Shown piece after piece: positions 36,018 to 44,886 of a stretch of DNA of 64,000 bases (position 1 is the stretch's first letter; each line of letters opens with the position of its first letter). A model generated the notes under the pieces. The model had not been told where the DNA came from and did not search any database. It saw only the letters and a program-made list of their open reading frames with translations. The stretch comes from Streptomyces sp. TRM68367 (lineage in GTDB: Bacteria > Actinomycetota > Actinomycetes > Streptomycetales > Streptomycetaceae), in NCBI RefSeq assembly GCF_014495685.1, contig NZ_JACTVI010000004.1, forward strand, positions 1 through 64,000, given 5' to 3'. Position numbers and translations under genes: made by a program.

Positions 36018-37562
36018 TCAGCGTGCGCGGCAGAGTTCGGCGATCAGTGCACGACGGTCGATCTTGCCATTGGGGTTGAGCGGCAGCTGATCCAGGACGG
36101 CGATCCGGCGGGGCATCATGTACGGCGGCAATCGTTCGCCCATTGCTGCGTAAAGCCGGTCGGGGTCGCATCCGGAGCCGCTGACGGCGGCCCGAAGCTC
36201 CGGTTCGCCGTCCGAGGCGGGAAGGGTGACGACGATCGCGTCACGCACCCCGGGCTGCTGCCGCAGCGTGGCCTCGATTTCCCCGAGTTCGATCCGGTGA
36301 CCGCGGATCTTGACCTGGTGGTCGGTCCGGCCCAGATGGACAAGCTGACCGTCTTGCATGGTGACCCGGTCTCCCGTTCGGTACCAGCGCCGCTCCGAGG
36401 GCGGGTTGTCGTCGGCCGGCCGCAGGTCGCCGGTGAGGAAGCGGCCCGTGTTGTGCGCCGGATCCAGGTAGCCGGGGAAGCGCAACGGGCCGCGTACGCA
36501 GAGCTCGCCGCTGTCGCCCGGCCGGCCCTCCTCGTCCAGCAGCAGCACGTCGAGGACCGGGTAGGCGGCCCCGATCGGCGCCGTGCCGTTGGGCGTGCGC
36601 GGCCAGTCGGCCACGCCGTCGGAAAACCGGTAGGCGGTGCAGGAGATGGTCAGTTCCGTGGGCCCGTAGAGGACTTCCAGGCGGCTGTTCGCAGCGGCCT
36701 CCCGCCATTCCCGAGCCGCCTGAAGACTGAGCGGCTCACCGCCGAAGACGCTCCACCGCAACGTCGGCATGCTGCCCGGGGTGAGAGTGCCCAGGCGGGA
36801 GGCGAAGGAGATCAGCGACGGCACCGAGAACCAGTGCGTCAGCCGCAGGTTGTTGACGGTCTTCACCGGGGACAGCAACTGACCGCGCTCCGGGACGACG
36901 AGCGTGCCGCCGCCCGCCCAGGCGACGAACAGGTCGTGCACGGACCCGTCGAAGGTCAGCTCGAACGTCTGCGACAGACGGCTGCCCGGCCCGATGCCGT
37001 ACCGGCCGGCGACCTGGTCCAGATAGGCACAGATGTTGCGGTGCCGGATCGGCACGCCCTTGGGGGCGCCGGTCGAACCAGACGTGAAGATGATGTACGC
37101 GACATCGTCCGGACCGGCCTGCGGATACGGCACATCGGGCACGGGCCCGCCGGTGAGAGCTGCCAGTTCCCCGGGCCCGGCCACGTGGACGGGCACGCCG
37201 AGGTCCGCTCCAGTGCAGGGACTCTCGGCCAGGACCAGGTCGAGGCCCGCCGCCGCTGCGATCTCGGCGGTCCGCGTGGCCGGGTGCTCGGGGTTGAGCG
37301 GCACGACGGCCGCACCGGCCCTCAGGATGGCGAGATAACCCGCATACGCGGTCACCGAACGGGCCGCGAGCAGCCCCACCTGGCGCGGCGGGGTGTCGCC
37401 GGCCTTCCCGACCAGGCGGGCGGCCAGCCGCTCCGCGACGTCCTGCAATTCCCCGTAGGTCAGCTCTGCCCCGGCGACCTCAAGAGCCGTCTCATCGGGG
37501 TACGCGGCGGCCGAGCGGGCGAACCAGTCGTACGCGGTGCGAGGGGCGCGCGGATCGCTCAT
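36018..37562 (-). CDS. stand-alone amino-acid adenylation (NRPS A-domain) enzyme
   Basis: This 514-residue AMP-forming ligase has the A-domain core motifs: A3 IIFTSGSTGAPKG, A4 FDGSVHD with the Asp that contacts an alpha-amino group, A5 LYGPTELTI, A7 RRWYRTGDR, A8 HQVKIRGHRIELGEIE and A10 NPNGKIDRRAL. No carrier or condensation domain is attached. It starts with an ATGA overlap at the end of the KS-ACP gene, so its natural partner carrier is probably that ACP. The amino acid is not predicted with confidence. Confidence 0.9.
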   Translation of the reverse strand: MSDPRAPRTAYDWFARSAAAYPDETALEVAGAELTYGELQDVAERLAARLVGKAGDTPPRQVGLLAARSVTAYAGYLAILRAGAAVVPLNPEHPATRTAEIAAAAGLDLVLAESPCTGADLGVPVHVAGPGELAALTGGPVPDVPYPQAGPDDVAYIIFTSGSTGAPKGVPIRHRNICAYLDQVAGRYGIGPGSRLSQTFELTFDGSVHDLFVAWAGGGTLVVPERGQLLSPVKTVNNLRLTHWFSVPSLISFASRLGTLTPGSMPTLRWSVFGGEPLSLQAAREWREAAANSRLEVLYGPTELTISCTAYRFSDGVADWPRTPNGTAPIGAAYPVLDVLLLDEEGRPGDSGELCVRGPLRFPGYLDPAHNTGRFLTGDLRPADDNPPSERRWYRTGDRVTMQDGQLVHLGRTDHQVKIRGHRIELGEIEATLRQQPGVRDAIVVTLPASDGEPELRAAVSGSGCDPDRLYAAMGERLPPYMMPRRIAVLDQLPLNPNGKIDRRALIAELCRAR

Positions 37563-39496
37563 CGGAGCGCCGCCTGCAAAGTCCGCGTCCACTGCCGCAG
37601 TTCGGCGACCGTGCGCAGCCGGCCGAACTCCTCCGGGTCGACCTCCTGGCTGCACCGCTTGGCCAGATCAACGACGATCCGCAGCTTCGCCAGCGAGTCG
37701 ATGCCGATATCGGTGAGGGTGGAGCTGTCGTCGAAGCCGGTGCGCGCGTGCTCGCGCAGGACCCAGGCCGCCAGGTCGCCGTCGTCATGCTGCTCACCGG
37801 GCCAGTACCGCCTGGTCTGCCAGGGATAGACGGGCAGCGGCACGTAGCAGCCGGGTTCGGAGAACACGGCTGCCCAGTTCACCTCTTCACCCCTGCGGTA
37901 GCGGTCGGCGACGGTGGACAGAGGCCGCCCGTCCAGTGACGGTGCTCCGGTGAGGGCCGCCGCCATCTCTTCGTGGCTGCTGCCGACGACGGCCATCCGG
38001 TGCTCGTGGTGCTGCCGCCGGGTGACTGCGCTGTAGCAGATGTCGCGCAGCGCGTACGACGCTCCGGCGCCGCCGGGACGGAGGTAGCCGGCATACGATC
38101 GGGCCAGCGCCTCCAGGGCCGCGTCGCTGTGCGCGGATATGACCAGGATGTACGGCCTGCCGTCCGCCGTGGGGTCGGCCGACGGTCCCTCGGCCTCGGC
38201 CTGCCGGAGCACCACGTGGGCATTGAGGGCCGAGGAGCCCTGCCCGCTGACACCGGCGACGGCAGGTCGGCCCACATCGGGCAGTTGCCGGAGCTCGCGC
38301 GGCACGACCAGCGGCAACCTGTCCCAGTCGACGCGCGGATGGGGGGCGCTCAGATGCAGGCTGGCCGGCACCTGGCCGTGCTCAAGGCACAGCACCGCCT
38401 TGATCAGACCGGCCATGCCGCCGCCGGCCTCGGCGTGACCGATGTTGGTCTTCACCGAGCCGACGAGCAGCGGCCGGTCCGCGGGGCGCCCCGCACCGAG
38501 CACCTTGCCCAGCGCGGTCAGCTCGAGCGGGTCGAGCAGGGGCGAACCAGAGCCGTGCGCCTCAACGTAGTCGACGTCGGCCGGGTCCATCCCGGCGTCC
38601 TCGTATGCCCAGCGGAGCACCTCCACCTGGCCCTGAACCGACGGGCTGAGGACCGTGTCACTGGTACGGCCGTCATTGCCCACCGCGCTGCCCTGAATGA
38701 CGGCACGGATGCGGTCGCCATCGGCCAGCGCATCCGCCAGGCGCTTCAGCACCACGACCGCCACCGCGTCGCTGGGGGCGTACCCGTCCGCGCCCGCGTC
38801 ACCGAACTTACTGCGCCCGTCGCGCGCCATCCCGCCGGCGTGAGTGAGCACGAGACCCTCGTCCGGACGGAGCGCGATACTCACCCCGGCGGCCAGTGCC
38901 AGCGGGCTCTCCCCGGCGCGCAGGCTGTGCACGGCCTGGTGTACGGCCACCAGCGACGACGAGCAGGCCGAGTCCACGACGACACTGGGTCCGCGGAAGT
39001 CGAAGAAGTGGGACAACCGGGCGGGCAGCAGCGACCGGAAGTTGTTCAACTGGGCGGCCGACACGGACTCCGGGCCCCGCCGCAGGGCGAGTTCCAGGTA
39101 GTCGGCCCGAGCGTTGCCGACGAAAACCGCAGTCCGAGTACCCGCCAGCAGGTCAGGGCGCTGGCCGGCATCCTCCAGCGCGTCCCAGGCCGCCATCAGC
39201 AACAGCCGCTGCTGCGGGTCGAGTTCGACGGCCTCGGAGGCGGACATCCCGAAAAACTCGGCGTCGAACTCGGCAACCTGTTCGACATAGCCCGCGCGGC
39301 GGCTGGCCATCCGCCCGTGTCTGGGTTCGGGGTCATGAAGGGCGTCCACGTCGTACCGTTCACGAGGCATCTCGCTGGTGACGTCCACACCCTCCCGCAG
39401 CAGAGCCCACAATTCGTCGGGGCCTGTCGCACCGGGCAACCGGCAGGCCATGCCGATCACCGCCACCGACCGAGCGTCCACGTCGGACCTGTTCAT
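37559..39496 (-). CDS. KS-ACP polyketide synthase-like protein lacking an AT domain
   Basis: This 645-residue protein has a full ketosynthase (Cys178 in VDSACSSSL, His314 in EAHGSGS, His354 in NIGHAEA) and the KS-AT linker to about residue 520. It then goes straight to the post-AT linker (VADRYRRGEEVNW, PLPVYPWQTRRYW) and ends in an acyl carrier domain with Ser601 in DIGIDSLAKL. The roughly 300-residue acyltransferase expected between is cleanly absent. HGSGSPLLDP differs from the usual HGTGTPLGDP. ATG 39496 has GGAG 7 nt upstream. Confidence 0.9.
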   Translation of the reverse strand: MNRSDVDARSVAVIGMACRLPGATGPDELWALLREGVDVTSEMPRERYDVDALHDPEPRHGRMASRRAGYVEQVAEFDAEFFGMSASEAVELDPQQRLLLMAAWDALEDAGQRPDLLAGTRTAVFVGNARADYLELALRRGPESVSAAQLNNFRSLLPARLSHFFDFRGPSVVVDSACSSSLVAVHQAVHSLRAGESPLALAAGVSIALRPDEGLVLTHAGGMARDGRSKFGDAGADGYAPSDAVAVVVLKRLADALADGDRIRAVIQGSAVGNDGRTSDTVLSPSVQGQVEVLRWAYEDAGMDPADVDYVEAHGSGSPLLDPLELTALGKVLGAGRPADRPLLVGSVKTNIGHAEAGGGMAGLIKAVLCLEHGQVPASLHLSAPHPRVDWDRLPLVVPRELRQLPDVGRPAVAGVSGQGSSALNAHVVLRQAEAEGPSADPTADGRPYILVISAHSDAALEALARSYAGYLRPGGAGASYALRDICYSAVTRRQHHEHRMAVVGSSHEEMAAALTGAPSLDGRPLSTVADRYRRGEEVNWAAVFSEPGCYVPLPVYPWQTRRYWPGEQHDDGDLAAWVLREHARTGFDDSSTLTDIGIDSLAKLRIVVDLAKRCSQEVDPEEFGRLRTVAELRQWTRTLQAALR

Positions 39497-40120
39497 GAGA
39501 GAACTCCGTTCCAATACATCGCCACTGTCCGTACGTTATGGCGCAGTTGACTGCACCCACGCACGACCCCCTGCGTGGCCGGTTGACAGTGGTGGCCACG
39601 GCGCCGGGAGCCAGGCGGCTGGCGCCGCGCCCCTCGCAAGGCTGTTGCTGCATTCAGGCCGACGAGAGGCCGCCTTGCAGCAGCCAGCCGATCACGACAG
39701 ACAGCATGAACCTGCATAACACCCAGCACTGGAGCCGGATCCAGCGGCCTCGACGCTTCCGCGCACACCACCCCAGATTCGAAAGCAAATTCGAGCACTT
39801 CACGTCAGGCCGAGCAGGGCGCTTCAGCTTCATGAACAAGTCCACCGCATGATTGTCAGATGCAAAATCGTTTCGTTTCGATGGGCTACCGGAGATTGAC
39901 GGGAAGTGATCGCCGTTGGTTCAAACATCGAAAAATTTGGACAGAATCCATGGCTGGGCACCTGGCGACCGCGCCGGAGGCCGCTGGGCGGGGGCCGCCG
40001 GGACCGCGCCGCAGACCAAGTCGCGCGGCCTCCTCGGCGTTCACTGCGGGACAGGTGAGATGGGATTGACCTCGAGGGGGGGTGATCCAGACAGGCCGGA
40101 TCTCTGCTTTGATCTGATAC
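39497..40120. other. long intergenic region between KS-ACP and GAF genes
   Basis: This 624-bp region between divergent genes has no convincing ORF. GC is clearly lower at 39770-39950, where ATTCGAAAGCAAATTCGAG and AAATCGTTTCGTTTCGAT-type repeats of the half-site TTCGA occur. It most likely holds the promoters of the small biosynthetic operon and of the GAF gene. I cannot define promoter boxes. Confidence 0.4.
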
Positions 40121-41134
40121 ATGGAATCCCTGTCATCCGAACACCATCGTCTCGCCAGCGAGCAGCGGACGCTGCGGCTGAGGATTCTCGGCCTGAACAC
40201 CGTTGAGGCGGAAGCCACGTTCGACCGCGTTGCGCGACTCGCGGCCAGTTTCACCCAGTCTCCGTTGGCCATGGTCAACTTCATCAACGACGAGCAGCAG
40301 ATGTTCCGAGGCATGTACATGCCCAGCGCCTCCCCTGAGGACGCCGGGGCCCAAGGCAGCGGAATCTCGTTCGATTTCAGCCACCTCGCCCGCGAGGCAC
40401 CAGGCGACTACGGCTTCTGCCCCCACGTGGTCGCCCAGCAGTCCCAGCTTGCCCTGGACGACGTCTTCGACTACCCGCGTTTCAAGGGGAACGCCCTGGT
40501 AAACGACCTGGGCGTGCGGTCCTACCTGGGTACTCCGCTGCGCGACAACACGGGCATAGTCCTCGGCACCGTGTGTGTCGCCGACGTCAAGCCCCGCACC
40601 TGGGACCGCCAGCTCAGGCAGGCCATGCAGGAACTCACGGAGACCCTGCTGTCCGAATTCCGACTGCGTGACAGCCTGCTCGCCCAGCAGCAGGAACTGT
40701 TCGCGGTCTTCGACGGGGCTCCGTTTCCCATCATGCTCACCGAAGGCCCCGACCACCTGCTACGTTACGCCAACGGGAGACAGGGCCAGCTCTTCGGTAT
40801 GGTGCAGCAGTTCAGTCCCGGCCGGCAGGCACTCCCCAGCCTCGACAGGAGCGGCGTCTTCAACGCGATGGACGACGCCCTCCGCACGGGGCATCCCACC
40901 ACGCTGCCGTGGGCGTCGCTCAGGACGTACGACTCGCCGGCGCCGCAGGACTTCAGTTTCCTGTGCACACCGGTGCGTACTTCCCCGGGCGCGCCGTTCA
41001 AGGGCGTCCTCACAGTGGCGATGAACACCGCGGGGCAGGGCTACGCCGACGCCGAGCCGCAGGCATTCGCTGCCAACGTCCAGCAACGGTTCGAACGGTT
41101 GGGTGAAGGTGCACTGTCCAACAGAATGCCCTGA
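40121..41134 (+). CDS. GAF-PAS domain sensor protein
   Basis: This 337-residue cytoplasmic protein has an N-terminal GAF domain (residues about 20-185, with FVN-type FTQSPLAMVNFINDEQQMFR, FCPHVV and YLGTPLRDNTGIVLGTVCV) and a PAS-like C-terminal part (about 195-320, LFAVFDGAPFPIMLTEG). It has no kinase or DNA-binding domain. The GAF part resembles the conservon B GAF protein at 48912. No ribosome site is obvious. It may modulate the nearby conservon A or the KS operon. Confidence 0.8.
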   Translation: MESLSSEHHRLASEQRTLRLRILGLNTVEAEATFDRVARLAASFTQSPLAMVNFINDEQQMFRGMYMPSASPEDAGAQGSGISFDFSHLAREAPGDYGFCPHVVAQQSQLALDDVFDYPRFKGNALVNDLGVRSYLGTPLRDNTGIVLGTVCVADVKPRTWDRQLRQAMQELTETLLSEFRLRDSLLAQQQELFAVFDGAPFPIMLTEGPDHLLRYANGRQGQLFGMVQQFSPGRQALPSLDRSGVFNAMDDALRTGHPTTLPWASLRTYDSPAPQDFSFLCTPVRTSPGAPFKGVLTVAMNTAGQGYADAEPQAFAANVQQRFERLGEGALSNRMP

Positions 41135-41237
41135 CAGTGGGGGGAACGCTCCCCGCAACCGCTGAGCCCTCGGCACGCCGCACTGCCGGCCCGAATACGG
41201 ATCGTTCCCTCTCCCGGGCGCGGGACGAAGGGGAGCC

Positions 41238-41281
41238 GCCCAGCGTCCTTCCGCGCGACGACGCGCGGAAGGACGCTGGGC
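41238..41281. terminator. perfect 20-bp hairpin terminator
   Basis: Arms of 20 bp with no mismatch (41238-41257 and 41262-41281) enclose the loop ACGA. The hairpin lies in the 376-bp gap 100 bp after the GAF gene and well before the TPR gene. No other feature is seen in this gap. Confidence 0.85.
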
Positions 41282-41510
41282 GTCGGGGACGTCAGTGCGG
41301 TGGCCGGCCTCACCGGAGGGGATCGAGGAGACGACTGTACTGAGCAACACCTCCGACGCTGTCGCGTCACCGTCTGATGGGATATTGCCTGGAAGCGGCG
41401 TGCCGCCATCCCCTCGGTGCGCCCGACAGGGTTTGCCCCGGCCAATGTCCGCACCGTGGCGGGGAGATTCACGCCAGAGTCCACCGTTCACACGTGGAGG
41501 ATCAGCCGCG

Positions 41511-42320
41511 ATGGCCGCGCCCAGCCTTGACGACAACTTACGACGGCAGGCCCACCGCGCCTTGAGGCAAGGCGACTTTGTCTCCTCGGTACATCTGTAC
41601 GCCCAGATCCTGGACCGCCCACCCACTGGGCCGGACGTCGAGGATTCCGACACCCTGCAGGCTCGTGCCGACTACGCGCTCGCGCTGAACGGACTGGCCC
41701 ACTACACGCGTGGCGAGGTCCAGCTGCAACACGCCCTCCAGGGGCAGAAGTGCCTTCTTGGCCCCGACCATCCAGCCACCCTGACGACGATGGCTCGACT
41801 GGCCGACAACCTCGGTGAACAGCGCCGGCGGGCGCAAGCATACGAACTTGCCCACACCACCGTCGACCGCGCCCTCCGCACGCTCGGCGCCGACCACCCT
41901 GTGGCTCTCACCGCCCGCCTCAGCCTGGCCCGCGCGATGCTCCGTACCAGGCCATACGAGGCCGAACCCGTCGCCCGCGCCGCCCTGCGGGACATCGACA
42001 AGGCACTCGGCGATCAGCACTGTGACAGCTGGGCCGCACGCCACCTCCTGGTGGGGATTCTGCGCGCGGTGGGCAAACTGGAAGAGGCAGAGGCCGTCGC
42101 CCGTGACGTGATCACAACTCGGCGGCGCTACCAGGGCGCCACGCATCCGCATACTCTCCAGGCCCAAGCCGACCTGGCCCTGATCCTGCGTGCCGTCGGC
42201 CGCACAGACCAAGCCGAGGCGGTGATCCGCGCGGTATTGGCTGTCAGCACATGGGCCCTGGGGACGGAGCACCCATGCACAATCCGCTTCCGCATCGCAG
42301 GTGAAGCAATCACCAAGTAG
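41511..42320 (+). CDS. tetratricopeptide repeat protein
   Basis: This 269-residue helical-repeat protein is related to the C-terminal TPR arrays of Streptomyces regulatory ATPases. Repeats show the pattern LGPDHPATLTTMARLADNLGE, LGADHPVALTARLSLA and YQGATHPHTLQAQADLALIL. No catalytic domain is attached, so it is either a scaffold or a fragment of a larger ancestor. ATG 41511 has GGAGGA 9 nt upstream; longer starts in the same frame are possible. Confidence 0.75.
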   Translation: MAAPSLDDNLRRQAHRALRQGDFVSSVHLYAQILDRPPTGPDVEDSDTLQARADYALALNGLAHYTRGEVQLQHALQGQKCLLGPDHPATLTTMARLADNLGEQRRRAQAYELAHTTVDRALRTLGADHPVALTARLSLARAMLRTRPYEAEPVARAALRDIDKALGDQHCDSWAARHLLVGILRAVGKLEEAEAVARDVITTRRRYQGATHPHTLQAQADLALILRAVGRTDQAEAVIRAVLAVSTWALGTEHPCTIRFRIAGEAITK

Positions 42321-42655
42321 CGCATCCGGCTCGACCAGAGGCGCCACGATCGGACGGGCAGCGGGATCAGCGCCCAGGGCGGAGGGCAGCGCGCCGAGCA
42401 GAGCGCACAGGATGTCGCCTGCGTGGCGATCGGGCCGCCGTGCAGCCGGTACAGCGAACTGCGGAACCTGGGCAGCCCAGCCGCGGTGGTAAGGAAATGT
42501 GCTGGTCACGACAGGTATGACGAGACACTCACCGCGCCGGCTCCGAGCACGCTGCCCCCGCCTGATCACCGACAGTCACCACGGGGCGTGGGCCTTCGCC
42601 GCCTGCTCCGCTCCCCCACCCCGCAGTGCGACCACCACGCTCCAAGAACGCGAAA
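42321..42655. other. intergenic region, no gene recognised
   Basis: This gap of about 335 bp between the TPR gene and the tRNA terminator shows only short shadow ORFs. I see no conserved feature in it. Confidence 0.4.
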
Positions 42656-42683
42656 GCCGCCCTCCCTTAAGCGAGAGAACGGC
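42656..42683 (-). terminator. terminator of tRNA-Pro
   Basis: On the minus strand, GCCGTTCTCTC pairs fully with GGGAGGGCGGC (three G-U pairs) around a 6-nt loop and is followed by TTTCG. It lies about 20 bp after the tRNA 3' end. Confidence 0.6.
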
Positions 42684-42706
42684 CTCCGACCTGCAAACAA
42701 AGCTGG

Positions 42707-42780
<74 letters not shown>

Positions 42781-42941
42781 TTGCCCGTCTGACCTGGAGT
42801 TTCCCCCGGTCGGGCGTGCATGGAAACAATACCGTACTCGAGGCGGTGATCGCGCACCCGTTTTCCGCGGGGAGCGCGGTGACGTGCGTCGATGCCCTGA
42901 CACTTGACCTGAAGTTTGGTTGAGCTTGCACGATCGCCGGC

Positions 42942-43649
42942 ATGACGATGACCGAGGAACGCGGGCGTACGTACGAGTACGCCGACCTGTCGGGGCTCAT
43001 GGGCCTGATGACCGGCGACGAGAAGCACGGACCGGCGGCGACGTCCACGCTGGACGTGCTGTGGGTGCTCTACGACCGGGTGCTGCGGGTGGGCCCCGAG
43101 CGGATGGACGACCCGGAGCGGGACCGGTTCCTGCTGTCGAAGGGGCACGGCCCGATGGCGTACTACGCCGTGCTGGCCGCCAAGGGCTTCCTGCCCGTGG
43201 ACTGGCTGCCGCACTTTGGGGAGTACGACTCCCCGCTCGGGCACCATCCCGACCGGACGCTGGTGCCGGGGGCCGAGATCGGCAGCGGCTCGCTGGGGCA
43301 CGGGCTGCCGATCGCCGTCGGTACGGCGCTGGGACTGCGCGCCCAGGGGCTGCACGAGCCGCGGGTGTGGGTGCTGATCGGGGACGCCGAACTGGACGAG
43401 GGCAGCAACCACGAGGCGATCGCCTTCGCCGGGCCCGCCGGGCTCGACAAGCTGCACACCGTCGTCGTCGACAACTCCTCCGCGAGCCACGCCCGGCCCG
43501 GCGGCATCGCCGCCCGCTTCGAGGCGGCGGGCTGGTCCGTCCGCACCGTCGACGGCCGGGACCACGACGCACTGTACGCGGCCTTCACCGCGCCGCATCC
43601 GGGCCGCCCGCACGTGGTCGTAACCCGCGTCGAGCCGAAGTCCGGATGA
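42942..43649 (+). CDS. transketolase N-terminal subunit
   Basis: This 235-residue protein is the thiamine-diphosphate-binding half of a split transketolase. Visible blocks are LLSKGHGPMAYYAVLAAKG, the GSGSLGHGLPIAVG loop and the ThDP motif GDAELDEGSNHEA...N. It normally needs a separate C-terminal subunit to form the active site. The gene for that partner follows 53 bp downstream but is destroyed, so this subunit is either orphaned or works with a partner elsewhere. Confidence 0.88.
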   Translation: MTMTEERGRTYEYADLSGLMGLMTGDEKHGPAATSTLDVLWVLYDRVLRVGPERMDDPERDRFLLSKGHGPMAYYAVLAAKGFLPVDWLPHFGEYDSPLGHHPDRTLVPGAEIGSGSLGHGLPIAVGTALGLRAQGLHEPRVWVLIGDAELDEGSNHEAIAFAGPAGLDKLHTVVVDNSSASHARPGGIAARFEAAGWSVRTVDGRDHDALYAAFTAPHPGRPHVVVTRVEPKSG

Positions 43650-43702
43650 AACCCGCAGACCCCGCCCCCTCACCTGTCGGCCGCATCAGCAAAGGAACTC
43701 CC

Positions 43703-43850
43703 ATGGACACCATGCGTGACCGTTTGCCCCTGTCGTCTCCCGGCTGCTCGACGAGGATCCCCGGGTCGCGATCGTCCTCGCCGAGATCGGCGCGGACGGT
43801 TTCGCCGAGGCCGGCCGTCGGAACGTACGGCCACGGCACCAGGACGCGCG
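43703..43850 (+). pseudogene. transketolase C-terminal subunit, truncated and frameshifted
   Basis: ATG 43703 with AAAGGA upstream reads MDTMRDR. A one-base loss near 43722 then moves the family sequence into another frame, where VVSRLLDEDPRVAIVLAEIG and ADGFAEAGRR are clear. After about 43815 no further transketolase sequence is recognisable, although the full subunit should be about 300 residues. The gene lost most of its body before the convergent MmcQ gene. Confidence 0.75.
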
Positions 43851-43962
43851 TCGCCCCGTACAGCCGCGGCACCGGGCCGTGGCAGCCGGAGTCCCCTCCT
43901 GCCCCGGCTGCCACGCGTGTCCCCGGATCATCCCATGACCCACTGACATTGGCGCCGGTCCG

Positions 43963-44322
43963 TCAGTCACCGGTCGGCAGCCCGAGCCGGGGATACGACT
44001 CCAGGAGTCCCGTCGGGGCCGCCTGGCGCCAGGAGTCGGCGAGGATGTCGCGCAGTTCACCCTCGCCCTCCAGCGCGGCGAGGCGCACCCGCACCCAGGC
44101 GAACTGCGCCTCGTGATCGGCGATCCAGAACTTCTCCGGCTCCGCCAGGACCAGTTCGTCGCGCTCCTCCCTGGGGCAGCGCACGGCGATGGACGTCTCG
44201 TCCTCGGGCAGGGTGGCGAACATCTTCCCCGCGACCCGGAACGTGGGCATGCTCCAGGCGGTCTTCTCCGTCGTATCCGGCAGGGACAGGGCGATACGGC
44301 GTACGTCTTCGGCATCCGGCAT
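43963..44322 (-). CDS. MmcQ/YjbR family protein
   Basis: This 119-residue protein has the MmcQ/YjbR fold pattern: ALSLPDTTEKTAWSMPTFRV, KMFATLPEDETSIAVRC, EKFWIADHEAQFAWVRVRL and a C-terminal SWRQAAP helix. Some members bind DNA; function is otherwise unknown. It is the last gene of the XRE-GNAT array, with a 30-bp gap. Confidence 0.8.
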   Translation of the reverse strand: MPDAEDVRRIALSLPDTTEKTAWSMPTFRVAGKMFATLPEDETSIAVRCPREERDELVLAEPEKFWIADHEAQFAWVRVRLAALEGEGELRDILADSWRQAAPTGLLESYPRLGLPTGD

Positions 44323-44352
44323 GGCAGGCACCGTAGCGGCTGCCACTGACAA

Positions 44353-44886
44353 TCACCTGGTGGGAGCATCCGCGCCCAGCTGCTTGTAGTAGATCGTCGT
44401 CGGCTTCAGGACTCCGGCCGGGTCCGCCGCGTAGTCGGGGATCGCGCCTATGGGCGTCCACCCTGCGGAGCGGTACAGGTGCTCGGCGGGGCTGTCGGTC
44501 TCGGTGTCGAGGTGCAGCAGGGTGATGCCGGCCGCGAGGGCCGCCTGTTCGACCGCGGCCAGCATGCGCCGGCCGAGACCGCGGCCTCGGGCATCCCGGT
44601 GCACCATGAGTTTCACCAGCTCGGCGCGGTGGCGGCTGTTGGGCTTGTCGGGGAGGGCGAGGCTCACGGTGCCCCGTACGCGGTCCCGTTCGCGGGCCAC
44701 CCATACGGCGAGCCGCCCGGCGGCCACGGCCTCCGCCCGCCCCCTCCACCAGGCGGCGGCCTCGGCGGGGTCCAGCGGGGCGAGGAAGCCGACGGCGGCT
44801 CCGCCGTCCACGGTGTCGGTCAGCAGGTCGGCCAACTCCCCTGCACGGTCGAGCAGTTGGGCTTCGTCCAGACGGCTGACGATCAC
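44353..44886 (-). CDS. GNAT-family N-acetyltransferase
   Basis: This 177-residue acetyltransferase has the acetyl-CoA loop RDARGRGLGRRML and the adjacent beta-strand MVH. GTG 44886 overlaps the stop of the XRE-cupin gene (GTGA). The amine substrate is unknown. Co-translation with the regulator suggests it acts on the regulator's ligand. Confidence 0.88.
   Translation of the reverse strand: MIVSRLDEAQLLDRAGELADLLTDTVDGGAAVGFLAPLDPAEAAAWWRGRAEAVAAGRLAVWVARERDRVRGTVSLALPDKPNSRHRAELVKLMVHRDARGRGLGRRMLAAVEQAALAAGITLLHLDTETDSPAEHLYRSAGWTPIGAIPDYAADPAGVLKPTTIYYKQLGADAPTR

Noticed and set aside
39654..39845. 63-residue minus-strand frame in the long intergenic region
   Set aside because: No ribosome site, no family resemblance and no codon bias like its neighbours.
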